15,271 bases of DNA from Candidatus Helarchaeota archaeon (GCA_013375405.1 JABXJU010000098.1:1-15271), one strand, 5' to 3'; shown: positions 7,778-15,157, counted from the first letter of the stretch. Numbers and translations: made by a program. Notes: a model not told the origin generated them from the letters alone.

Positions 7778-9222
7778 TATATTTTTAATTGGCCTGGGTT
7801 CATTATTTCATTGGGATCAACGATCTTTTTTACTTGTCTCCAGAATTCATAGTATGCTTGATTTCTTGAAAAAATCATTTTAGCCCAAGGACCATACGGT
7901 CTGTCAATTATTCCTCCATTCTCTATAATTGCCTCACTCAGGTCAAGATACAACTTTCTTCTCTGTTCTGATTCGTCTTGATTATTTCGGTCATAATAGA
8001 TGGTAAAATCGTAGTAACATGTGTGTACTTGTTCTATAGGCATTAAATAACCAAATAGATCCTCAATTGGATAGCCGCGTTTTTTTGATAATTCTTCTGC
8101 TATTATATTAAATTCCGAAATTTTATCCAAATTCACATAGAAAGGAATGTGCAAACAAGTTCCTCTATATTGTCGAAAATTATTCAGTTTGTCAGGTAAT
8201 TCAAATTCTTTAAGAAAAAGATCACCCAAATCCTTTCCACCTAGTTCATATTTTGTTTGAAATTTTACCCCGAAATCCCTGAGATCTTCCAAATCAAGTT
8301 GATATTTTTCTTCAGAATCTGCTTCAATGCCCATTACGATTAACCAAGGGGGTTGTTTTTTACGAATCTCATTTATACTTTCCCCATTTTCTCTTACAAT
8401 CAACGCGAGATTCTTTTGAGAAATCCCTAAAAATTCACGACCTTTATCAAAGTATTGAATTTTGTAGATCAGATCTACAATATCCTTGATGTCATTGAAC
8501 GGAATAAAAATGATTTTTTTAATTTCTGGAAGATATTTCGCCTTAATGATCAAATCAGTAACTATACCAAGAGTTCCTTGTGATCCTGAAAACATTCTCG
8601 ATAAATCAGGGCCACTGATAGGACTTGATGGTAGGAACGACGGTCTTTCTTTACACCATGACGCAGATCCCGTATTTACTAACATACCATTAGGAATGGC
8701 AATTTGCATGTTTAAGATGCATTGCCATCCTTCAGACAACAAAATTTTTGGCCCAGTAAGTAAAGGTACCCGTTCCATGTACGTGGAAACCACCGAAGCA
8801 GAACTTGGAAAACCTAAAGGGATCATTATTCTTAAGCCATGTTTCTTCAACTCTGTTTGTAACTGTTCATATGTTACGCCTGGTTCAATTCTTACATACC
8901 GTTCATCTTGATCAATCTCGAGAATTCTATTCATTTGCCTTAAATCTACTATGATCCCTCCATCCTTTGGGATAGTTGCCCCATAATATTTCTCTGTTGA
9001 ACTTGATGGAATAACGCTTATTTTATACTTATTCCCAATCGCTAAAATCTCTTGAATATCTTTAATTGTTCTCGGAGACACTACAAAATCTGGTAACTTA
9101 GTTGGTTGAATGCTATCATCTGATGAAAAAAAATTAAGCACTTCCTTTTCATTCGAAACTTTCTCGCTTCCAATTTTTTCTTGTAGTTCTTTCCTTATTC
9201 GATCAATATCTGCATCTGGCAT
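7777..9222 (-). CDS. VAO/GlcD-type FAD-binding oxidoreductase
   Basis: A flavoprotein of the FAD_binding_4 (PCMH/VAO) family, 481 residues, near the family's usual size. Visible motifs in order are FVVSPRTIKDIQEIL, the loop IPSSSTEKYYG (residues ~72-82, where GlcD has a Gly-rich loop), RIEPGVTYEQLQ, QIAIPNGMLVNTG, LSRMFSGSQGTLGIVT (residues ~205-222) and the terminal VDPNEIMNPGQ. The loop in the first FAD motif is richer in Ser/Thr and poorer in Gly than normal. The gene lies directly upstream of the two-CCG gene, whose ribosome site overlaps its stop, so the two proteins are probably made and used together like GlcD with GlcF. It is only distantly similar to the 733-residue flavoprotein downstream, so two different substrates or a heteromeric flavoprotein pair (compare GlcD/GlcE) are both possible. 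No strong ribosome site is seen before the ATG. Confidence 0.88.
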   Translation of the reverse strand: MPDADIDRIRKELQEKIGSEKVSNEKEVLNFFSSDDSIQPTKLPDFVVSPRTIKDIQEILAIGNKYKISVIPSSSTEKYYGATIPKDGGIIVDLRQMNRILEIDQDERYVRIEPGVTYEQLQTELKKHGLRIMIPLGFPSSASVVSTYMERVPLLTGPKILLSEGWQCILNMQIAIPNGMLVNTGSASWCKERPSFLPSSPISGPDLSRMFSGSQGTLGIVTDLIIKAKYLPEIKKIIFIPFNDIKDIVDLIYKIQYFDKGREFLGISQKNLALIVRENGESINEIRKKQPPWLIVMGIEADSEEKYQLDLEDLRDFGVKFQTKYELGGKDLGDLFLKEFELPDKLNNFRQYRGTCLHIPFYVNLDKISEFNIIAEELSKKRGYPIEDLFGYLMPIEQVHTCYYDFTIYYDRNNQDESEQRRKLYLDLSEAIIENGGIIDRPYGPWAKMIFSRNQAYYEFWRQVKKIVDPNEIMNPGQLKI

Positions 9223-9272
9223 TTCAATTCAGCTACCACTTTCAGTTTTTGTAGTAAATAGATTTTATTTCA

Positions 9273-9280
9273 ATTATAAA
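9273..9280 (-). promoter_or_regulatory. Candidate archaeal TATA box for the four-gene run starting at 9222
   Basis: The minus strand reads TTTATAAT about 50-58 bases before the ATG at 9222, which would place a start site roughly 25-30 bases before the gene. Background is very AT-rich, so this is tentative. Confidence 0.3.
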
Positions 9281-9329
9281 TTTAGATTAAAAAATTCATT
9301 TTTAAAATATATGACTATTATACATTGAG

Positions 9330-9348
9330 AATTTGAGATGCTCAAATT
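9330..9348. terminator. Perfect 8-bp hairpin in the gap between the first two redox genes
   Basis: AATTTGAG and CTCAAATT form a perfect stem around a three-base loop, about 20 bases beyond the stop of the gene ending at 9369. No T-run follows directly, so it may be an attenuator, processing site or protein-binding palindrome rather than a true terminator. Confidence 0.35.
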
Positions 9349-9368
9349 TAAGAAATTTTCAAATATTC

Positions 9369-10730
9369 TTAACGGGTCTTCATTCTTGGCGTAAACGTTC
9401 GGAAAAGCTTGGCGTAAATTTTACGTACTAAAGAAATTTTAAAAAGTACTCGAATTAATTTTAATAATCGATGCTTTTTTGGTTTGAATGTACCTAAGTT
9501 TTCATTAAAAGTTATTTTTTTAATAAAAAAATTCTTCTGTAGAAGAGAAACAATCAATTGGTAGGTAATTATTGCAATTACGTCCCATGCCCGTTTAAGG
9601 TGGTCTTGTGGGTAATTTAATTTCTCACCCATTGCCATTCTAACTAGTTCAATGTGATGAAATACATCAATCTTACTTCCTGAGAGCTCTCTCGTTACCC
9701 ATAAGAGATAGAGACATCCTGTACAATATGTAATTAAAGCGTCAGCTCCAGTTCTTTCCGCTTCCTTAAATTTCTTCGTTCCCTCAGAGATAATATCAAA
9801 TGGTAGAGACATATTTCGTACCCAAGAGGCTCCCGCCCCAAATCCACAACATAAGGCATCTTTTTTGATGTGTGCCATTTCAACTATTTCACATCCACAG
9901 CGTTTCAACAGCACCCGAGGGGACTCCCAATAGGTCCTACCTAACGCCTTAGAATAGCAGTTATCGTGAATTGTGACTTTAAGATTTATCCGATTAGATA
10001 ATTCTATTTCCCCCGAATCTATCTTAGTTATTAACCATTGGTTAAAATTTGTAAAAGTCTGGGAGTGCTTTATTCCCATTTCGTTCGGATGAACTTCTGT
10101 AAAAAGATATTCAACAGCATCCAATAGGGGAACAACAGCTTTAACACCCCAATTTTTAAAATCTTTTTTACATTTTTGGGCAATCTTTTGAACTACATCC
10201 AGATAACCCCCTTGATACAATGTAGCCCCGCCTTCCCACTGGTCAATCGGATCTATCGGCGTAAAATATTCTAATAATTTGCTTCCCCCAATAATAAAGG
10301 GAAACAGATGTGTAAAATTCCCAATTAATAATACAGTATCAGCTGGTTTGGGAATGTAGGTCATCCATTGCGATATCCATCGTTTTTCACGTTCAGAAAG
10401 AAAAATATTGAGTAACTGCCAAATATTCGGTTCTTCTGTTGGGCACACAAATCGATACAAAGGAGGCGCCCCTCTTTTCTTATACAAATCATTCCATCTT
10501 TCAAGAATTAATTGGTAAGGATTTGCCCCTTGGGGGCAGTATATGTTACATGAAAAACAGGTGTTACATTTAAACAACGTATGTTTCGATTCCTTTCCCT
10601 CAATGAGAGTTTGAATTTCCTCTTGCGCTTCTTTTAATGGTAATTTCATAACAGGACAAAGATGAAAACATAGACCGCATAAATCGCATTTCTCTCTCTT
10701 AAACGCCGGAAGTCTCTTTCCTTCAATCAT
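9369..10730 (-). CDS. Ferredoxin-like/CCG iron-sulfur protein with one degenerate CCG domain
   Basis: The N-terminus has two textbook [4Fe-4S] motifs, C15-DL-C18-GL-C21-FHL-CP and C55-NT-C58-FS-C61-NIY-CP, as in HdrC/GlcF. The first CCG domain (residues ~130-212) keeps the fold-like pattern but has lost all its cluster ligands: the GC is GN at 137-138, WCCG is WEGG at 165-168, and the CxxC is L203-DA-V206. The second is intact: C258-x35-CCG(294-296)-x40-CTGC(336-339). A C-terminal tail of ~75 residues is strongly basic with hydrophobic patches (KKHRLLKLIRVLFK), consistent with peripheral membrane or nucleic-acid contact. The start is ATG at 10730. It is the promoter-proximal gene of the cluster. 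It probably relays electrons between the flavoproteins and a further carrier or the membrane; partner identity is inferred from position. Confidence 0.9.
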   Translation of the reverse strand: MIEGKRLPAFKREKCDLCGLCFHLCPVMKLPLKEAQEEIQTLIEGKESKHTLFKCNTCFSCNIYCPQGANPYQLILERWNDLYKKRGAPPLYRFVCPTEEPNIWQLLNIFLSEREKRWISQWMTYIPKPADTVLLIGNFTHLFPFIIGGSKLLEYFTPIDPIDQWEGGATLYQGGYLDVVQKIAQKCKKDFKNWGVKAVVPLLDAVEYLFTEVHPNEMGIKHSQTFTNFNQWLITKIDSGEIELSNRINLKVTIHDNCYSKALGRTYWESPRVLLKRCGCEIVEMAHIKKDALCCGFGAGASWVRNMSLPFDIISEGTKKFKEAERTGADALITYCTGCLYLLWVTRELSGSKIDVFHHIELVRMAMGEKLNYPQDHLKRAWDVIAIITYQLIVSLLQKNFFIKKITFNENLGTFKPKKHRLLKLIRVLFKISLVRKIYAKLFRTFTPRMKTR

Positions 10731-10772
10731 TCTAAAGCCCCTTACATGTTTAAATTATTACACGTATCACCC

Positions 10773-10780
10773 TATATTAA
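10773..10780 (-). promoter_or_regulatory. Candidate TATA box for the redox cluster
   Basis: The minus strand reads TTAATATA about 43-50 bases before the ATG at 10730, in the 125-bp divergent spacer. A start near 10750 would leave a short leader. No clear BRE element is seen. Confidence 0.3.
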
Positions 10781-10823
10781 TGGAATTCATAATAAAATAA
10801 CGAAGCTTCAATTATCAAAATAG

Positions 10824-10831
10824 TTAAAAAT
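10824..10831 (+). promoter_or_regulatory. Candidate TATA box giving a near-leaderless transcript
   Basis: TTAAAAAT is centred about 28 bases before the ATG at 10856, the distance expected when transcription begins at or just before the start codon. No Shine-Dalgarno sequence is present before that ATG, which agrees with leaderless expression. Confidence 0.35.
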
Positions 10832-10855
10832 CGACATTAGTAATAGATATATCCT

Positions 10856-11977
10856 ATGCTAAGAACAAAACATCGGTTGTTGATTTTTCTTACCCTTGCA
10901 GTAACAGTTTATGTATGCCTTCCACTTCCAATCTCGCCCATATGTCGGATTGCTACCGAACTAAACATTAACCAGCAAGACCCTTTATTATTTGAAACGC
11001 AAAATGTTGCAAAATATTCTTATCACAATGGAACAATGGAAAAAAATATGACCATTACCGTCACAGAAGTGCATCCAGCCACCAACTGGGCGAATGTCTC
11101 AATAGAGACTGATTCCACATACTGGATTCAACCCACATTAGATGGTTTTATTAATAACACTAATCGCTTCACCATATTTTGGCTTCATATTCCAAATGTA
11201 ATTACTTCAGGGGTAATATTTGGAGCCGAGCCTGGTACAACATTTAATGTTACTGATCCGATTGGATTAATTGGTCCTCAAAATGCGAATTATACAGCGA
11301 TAATTGATCGAAAAATCGTTTATTGGCCTACAATGGAAGGATTGCATGGTGCCCAATTTTCGTTTATTGTCACTTTCTACAATGATAGCAACAATGCGGT
11401 GATGGGACGAGCTAAATACGATTCAACTTGTGGACTATTATTCATTTTGGAAGGGGGTTCGCCATATACTCAGCTTAAACTTCTGGAAACGACATATCTT
11501 ATTTCTCGGAATCGTATGACGGTTATTCCTTGGGCAATAGGACTGTTCGTTGGCGTTGCAGCTGTTGCATATCTTCTAATGAAGAAGCGATGGAAACTTG
11601 AGGAGGAGAAAACTCGAGAAATCACCCTTCTATTAGCAACGGGTGGCGCAGTATTTTTGGTAGATATCTTTGTTGATGTCTGGTTCTATGCAATATTTGG
11701 ATTCATGGGGAGTATTTTACTGCATATGGGCGTTGCCTTGGGACTTGCAGTAGTATGTTTCTACCAAAAATATAGGCTTAAATGTGTTACTCCTGCAATC
11801 ATTGAAATAGCGTTTATCATCTCAATGGTTTTCCTTGTCGGGGACACTTTTGTGCCTCATCTCACAGCAGCTTGGGGCTTGATATTCAGCTGGGCGATAA
11901 TGCTTTATATCTCGGCATATCCTAAACAACCTGAAACGAAAAATACAGTAGGACAAATTATCTCCGAATTTCTTTAA
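10856..11977 (+). CDS. Surface-exposed multi-pass membrane protein of unknown function
   Basis: I do not recognise the family. The N-terminus (RTKHRLL, then a hydrophobic run to about residue 22) is a signal peptide or first membrane helix. Residues ~30-220 form a polar, beta-rich domain with at least six N-x-S/T sequons (for example NGT, NMT, NVS, NVT, NYT), as expected for an S-layer-side glycoprotein domain. About four to five membrane helices follow: residues ~222-241, then two from ~253 to 302, then two from ~312 to 353 (IIEIAFIISMVFLVGD, WGLIFSWAIMLYI). Between helix one and two is a charged loop (KKRWKLEEEKTRE). No catalytic motif is visible. It is divergent from the redox cluster and lacks a ribosome site. 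A sensor, channel accessory or envelope-assembly role are all possible. Confidence 0.75.
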   Translation: MLRTKHRLLIFLTLAVTVYVCLPLPISPICRIATELNINQQDPLLFETQNVAKYSYHNGTMEKNMTITVTEVHPATNWANVSIETDSTYWIQPTLDGFINNTNRFTIFWLHIPNVITSGVIFGAEPGTTFNVTDPIGLIGPQNANYTAIIDRKIVYWPTMEGLHGAQFSFIVTFYNDSNNAVMGRAKYDSTCGLLFILEGGSPYTQLKLLETTYLISRNRMTVIPWAIGLFVGVAAVAYLLMKKRWKLEEEKTREITLLLATGGAVFLVDIFVDVWFYAIFGFMGSILLHMGVALGLAVVCFYQKYRLKCVTPAIIEIAFIISMVFLVGDTFVPHLTAAWGLIFSWAIMLYISAYPKQPETKNTVGQIISEFL

Positions 11978-12301
11978 TCTCTTTTTTGAAGATGTATAAG
12001 ATATTTTATAGATCGAGAGAATTTGAAAGCAAATCAAAACAACGGGAGAAAATAGTAGCAAAACTATCTCTCTGAATTCTTTCTGAACTTACCAATATCG
12101 CCAGAATCAAACATCTCCAGTTAATTTTTTAATTGAATTAGATTTTTTTATAAAATTGTCTTGTTTTAATTAATCTATATGAATTTGTAATTTGAATAAA
12201 AAAGAATTAATAAATAGAGGAAATTGATATTAGAGGAAATATTGACGAGTTTGGTCATGGGTGAAAAATAACTTAGAAAATTAGGAGACTCTGAAATAAT
12301 C
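11978..12301. other. Non-coding spacer with a 10-bp direct repeat before the 384-residue gene
   Basis: No gene is seen in these 324 bp. TAGAGGAAAT occurs twice, at 12215-12224 and 12231-12240, with a 16-bp period. Further down AGGAG at 12283-12287 lies 14 bases before the ATG at 12302, which is long for a Shine-Dalgarno site. An in-frame TAA shortly upstream excludes a longer protein. The paired repeats could be an operator; nothing else supports this. Confidence 0.4.
11982..11987 (+). terminator. Oligo-T run just after the membrane-protein stop codon
   Basis: Within four bases of the TAA at 11975-11977 comes TCTC followed by six T. Archaeal intrinsic termination needs only such T-runs, so this is a reasonable terminator. 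Confidence 0.4.
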
Positions 12302-13456
12302 ATGTTTTATTATGCGGACATTCCCGATGAGTGGAAAATAAAGCCTTACCTTCCTGTGATGCCAATTCTTTGGCAATTTTATCAAGAACTCGGTTGGAAA
12401 AGAACGACCGAATATTTTAAAGAATGTCAAGATAGTGCTTATGATTTCTTTGAAGATCGGCTAAATGAATCGATAAAAACCTCAGAGTTGGTCTTCAAAG
12501 GAAAAATTAAGGAGCCTGACAAAGTCTTATCCTACGTTATATCAATCCCCCCTGTTACTATTCGATCGGATCTCGTCCAAGGGACTACAAAATTATTAGG
12601 TGGTGATTCTTTTGATGTAACTTGGGTTGCTCTAGACGATGTGTCACAAGAAATCTTCATTCTTCTCAATGCTCATTGTGAAGATGGGATTCCAGTTGAT
12701 TGGTGGATGGTCCGGAGTGAAGATGAATTATTAGACAGGAGACACATGAAGTTAGGGTATAAAACAAGGAACTTACCTATTAGAATGAAGAATTTTAACA
12801 AAACGGCTATGAGACTTTTTGATGTTTTAACGGATATAAGGAATGAACGGACTCCTTGGTGGGCTAAATCTGATTATACTGTTTCTATAGTCTGGGTATC
12901 GTATGCTGTAGAATTATTCTTACAAGGATCGAATTATGAAACATTGACGAAAATATTTGATGGGTGGGCTGCGAGAGAACTATATGGTCTTCCAGACTAT
13001 ATATTTTCCATGTTTTCGAATTTGCCTTCCGTATTGGGTGGCATGTTTTATGGGGGGAAACAATCCTTCGTTTCCAAAATAACTCAATTGACGACGGGAG
13101 GCCACCTATATTATCAACCTATTGAGGAACGGACGTTGAAAAGGCATACAGCTAGCACACCAGAGATTTTCGATATTCTAAAGAGGAGAGCTATGGACAA
13201 TGGTGTACCACTTCCTATTCAGTCACTTAACAGTACCATGCCAAATATAAAGAAAAAATCAGAACCAGATACCCGGTTTGTAGTAAAATATCCTGATAAA
13301 AACTTCATCAATGTAGAAGATATGGGATTGACATTCGATGAATTAATCCAGGGAGTTTATTTTGATATCACGGTTGAGACCCAACCAGGTGAAAAATTTG
13401 ATGAATCAAGAGTCCTCTCTAAAGGCATAGGTAGCAAAACAAAATTTACAAGGTAA
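12302..13456 (+). CDS. Unrecognised 384-residue soluble protein
   Basis: I cannot assign a family. The protein starts MFYYADIPDEWK, is rich in aromatic residues (for example DWWMVRSEDE at about residues 138-147 and ERTPWWAKSDY near 180-190), and has no signal peptide. A hydrophobic patch around residues 190-205 (VSIVWVSYAVELFL) and a Gly-rich stretch near 245-255 (VLGGMFYGGK) look like buried core rather than membrane helices. Residues ~279-334 (LKRHTAST to YPDKN) recur in a second, truncated copy at 14991-15157. The final ~50 residues are beta-rich and charged. The start is fixed by an in-frame stop 30 bases upstream. Base composition is like its neighbours. No catalytic motif is apparent, so function stays open. 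Confidence 0.8.
   Translation: MFYYADIPDEWKIKPYLPVMPILWQFYQELGWKRTTEYFKECQDSAYDFFEDRLNESIKTSELVFKGKIKEPDKVLSYVISIPPVTIRSDLVQGTTKLLGGDSFDVTWVALDDVSQEIFILLNAHCEDGIPVDWWMVRSEDELLDRRHMKLGYKTRNLPIRMKNFNKTAMRLFDVLTDIRNERTPWWAKSDYTVSIVWVSYAVELFLQGSNYETLTKIFDGWAARELYGLPDYIFSMFSNLPSVLGGMFYGGKQSFVSKITQLTTGGHLYYQPIEERTLKRHTASTPEIFDILKRRAMDNGVPLPIQSLNSTMPNIKKKSEPDTRFVVKYPDKNFINVEDMGLTFDELIQGVYFDITVETQPGEKFDESRVLSKGIGSKTKFTR
13136..13302 (+). repeat. Intact copy of a 167-bp repeat shared with 14991-15157
   Basis: Aligned without gaps to 14991-15157 with 17 mismatches by my count (about 90% identity). It lies inside the 384-residue gene in frame and encodes residues ~279-334. Similarity stops abruptly at both ends. 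Confidence 0.9.
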
Positions 13457-13490
13457 AAATAGGTATTTGATATCTATTAAAGTCAAGGTT

Positions 13491-13510
13491 AATTGACAAG
13501 TTTGTCAATT
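13491..13510. repeat. Perfect inverted repeat downstream of the 384-residue gene
   Basis: AATTGACAA and TTGTCAATT form a 9-bp perfect stem with a two-base centre, 34 bases after the stop codon. Such a short loop suits a dimeric DNA-binding site better than a hairpin; a terminator role is possible but there is no following T-run. Confidence 0.5.
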
Positions 13511-13540
13511 TATAATTCCTGATTTAATAAATGGTCTTTA

Positions 13541-13564
13541 CCTTGGTATTTTAAAATACCACGG
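13541..13564. repeat. 24-bp near-perfect palindrome
   Basis: The core GGTATTTTAAAATACC is a perfect 16-bp palindrome. It extends by one pair, then one mismatch, then two more G:C pairs on each side. Symmetry with no loop points to a dimeric regulator site or a recombination site rather than an RNA hairpin. Confidence 0.55.
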
Positions 13565-13912
13565 CGAAGATATATATCCTGAAAAATTAGTTTCAAAAAA
13601 ATAAATAACAAATTCTCCAGATAAATTTTTTCAATAATTGAAAATAGATACATTATTTCGATTAATGATTGGTCGACGACTATTTTTCTTTTTGGAGTCG
13701 GATTTAAATGAGTTAAAATTGTCCAAAGCAACCTCTTAAATAATCCAACTACTGGTTTTATGGTAATTTCATTAAATCAATTATTTAATTTAATCTTATT
13801 AAAAAAATCTATTATAATATATTTTATTAAACAGTATCTGAATTAAGAAAATTATTAAACCATACGAAAAAAGATCGTAAATAAAGATCATGTATGAACA
13901 AGTTTGGTGGTA

Positions 13913-14968
13913 ATGGTGGAATTTTGGGAGACACTGGGTTTTGGATTAACGCATATTTTTTCAACATGTGCATTTATTCTATTTCTAGTTTTTTTGAATA
14001 AGTTTATTCGGATTAGGAAGAGATCACGAGAACATTTACCGTTCTTGGGATTGACAATAGTTTTTCTTTGCACCAGTATTAGTTATTTCATTGCTGTTTG
14101 GGCTGATTACTATCTTTGGGAGTATGGAACCGTTAGACTTGGAATGTATCTTCTTTCTTTTAATGCAATGTATACGAGTTTTGCTGGTTTATCTTTTCTA
14201 TTTGAGTATATCTTTAAAAAGACAAAATATCTTATTACAATTTATTTAATCATATGTGCAATTTTAATAGTCTTTCTAAGAGATTTAGAAACATTAAATA
14301 ATTTAACATTATATACATCTGCCCCAATGTTTTTGATTATCCCTCTTTTCATGTATTACATCTTCATTAAACCAACTTCTGGCTTTTTAAGACAACGAAT
14401 ATCTCTATCGACACTTGGTATTGTTATGGTTGGAAGTGGAATATTTTTAAGATTTTCTTTTCTTTCAGAATCGTTGGGATGGCATATATATGCAATAGGT
14501 ACAATGATAGCAATTATTGGACTGTGTCTCTTCGGGTATGGTTTTGCTGCCTTTTCAACCTTCACCGATCTCAATTGGAAAGAAAAGTTACGTGAGATTT
14601 TTGTTGTAGCTCCCAATGGTGCCTGTGTATACGCTTATTCGTTTGACCAAAATCGTTCTATTAAGGATTCTGATTTAATTACAGGGGGATTTTCTGGTAT
14701 CCAATTATTACTTTCTGAGATGGTACAGACGAGTGAAACATTGAAACTGATTGATTATCAAAATGTAAAAATAATGCTCGAAAAAGTATTAGATTATAAT
14801 TTTATCCTTATTATTAAAGAAGAAAGTGCCTTTCTTCGATACAAATTAGAGTTTTTTTCTCAAGAATTTTTTGAAATTTTTAAAGACGTTATCAAGAATT
14901 GGTTTAATAATATCAATTTTTTCAAACCTACGGGAACATTAATTCAGAGAATTTTTGAATTGAGCTGA
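13913..14968 (+). CDS. 7TM membrane protein with cytosolic longin/roadblock-like tail
   Basis: About seven hydrophobic helices fill residues ~4-220 (for example THIFSTCAFILFLVFL, LTIVFLCTSISYFIAVW, YLITIYLIICAILIVFL, IGTMIAIIGLCLFGYGF), with basic loops after helices one and three, so the tail should be cytosolic. Residues ~222-325 form a soluble alpha/beta domain: IFVVAPNGACVYAYSF (strand, Gly turn, strand), SDLITGGFSGIQLLLSEMV (helix), LIDYQNVKIMLEKVLDYNFILII (strands), and a final helix FFSQEFFEIFKDVI. This order fits longin/roadblock-type GTPase-regulatory domains common in Asgard archaea, although the assignment is by eye. It has no histidine-kinase or GGDEF motif. ATG at 13913 is preferred over in-frame TTG 13904 and GTG 13907; none has a good ribosome site. 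Confidence 0.75.
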   Translation: MVEFWETLGFGLTHIFSTCAFILFLVFLNKFIRIRKRSREHLPFLGLTIVFLCTSISYFIAVWADYYLWEYGTVRLGMYLLSFNAMYTSFAGLSFLFEYIFKKTKYLITIYLIICAILIVFLRDLETLNNLTLYTSAPMFLIIPLFMYYIFIKPTSGFLRQRISLSTLGIVMVGSGIFLRFSFLSESLGWHIYAIGTMIAIIGLCLFGYGFAAFSTFTDLNWKEKLREIFVVAPNGACVYAYSFDQNRSIKDSDLITGGFSGIQLLLSEMVQTSETLKLIDYQNVKIMLEKVLDYNFILIIKEESAFLRYKLEFFSQEFFEIFKDVIKNWFNNINFFKPTGTLIQRIFELS

Positions 14969-14990
14969 AAAATCCTATAAAAATATTAAG

Positions 14991-15157
14991 TTGAAAAGGC
15001 ATGCAGCTAGCACATCAGAGATTGTCGAGATAATAAAGAGGAGAGCTATGGACAAAGGAGTTCCATTTCCTATTCAGTCACTTAACAGTACCATACCAAA
15101 TATAAAGCGGAAATCAGAACCCGATACCCGGTTTGTAGCAAAATATCATGATAAAAA
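14991..15157 (+). repeat. Partial copy of the 167-bp repeat from the 384-residue gene
   Basis: Begins 22 bp after the stop of the 7TM gene. Similarity to 13136-13302 starts sharply at TTGAAAAGGCAT and ends at GATAAAAA. It is in the same orientation, offset by 1855 bp. Confidence 0.9.

Larger units (their letters stand above)
13457..13903. other. 447-bp AT-rich spacer with two strong palindromes
   Basis: No convincing gene lies here. A 73-codon minus frame (13510-13731) starts with TTG, lacks a ribosome site and runs through both palindromic zones. The two palindromes are listed separately. The right third (about 13740-13860) is extremely AT-rich (TATAATATATTTTATT) and could hold the promoter of the 7TM gene, but no single box stands out. 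Confidence 0.5.

Noticed and set aside
8486..8911. 141-codon plus-strand frame
   Set aside because: It lies antisense within the VAO-type gene, whose FAD motifs are in the minus frame; no ribosome site and no recognisable domain.
4373..9222. Assigning GlcD/GlcF or D-lactate dehydrogenase names to the flavoprotein-CCG pairs
   Set aside because: The family match is clear but substrate-defining residues are not, and the FAD proteins differ from each other and from GlcD in loops and length.
13510..13731. 73-codon minus-strand frame in the spacer
   Set aside because: TTG start without a ribosome site, composition dominated by AT-rich Ile/Leu/Phe/Lys codons, and it spans a palindrome; no similarity recognised.
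13890..13913. Eight-codon upstream frame (MYEQVWW) whose TAA overlaps the ATG of the 7TM gene
   Set aside because: It could be a leader peptide, but it has no ribosome site and such short frames arise easily by chance.
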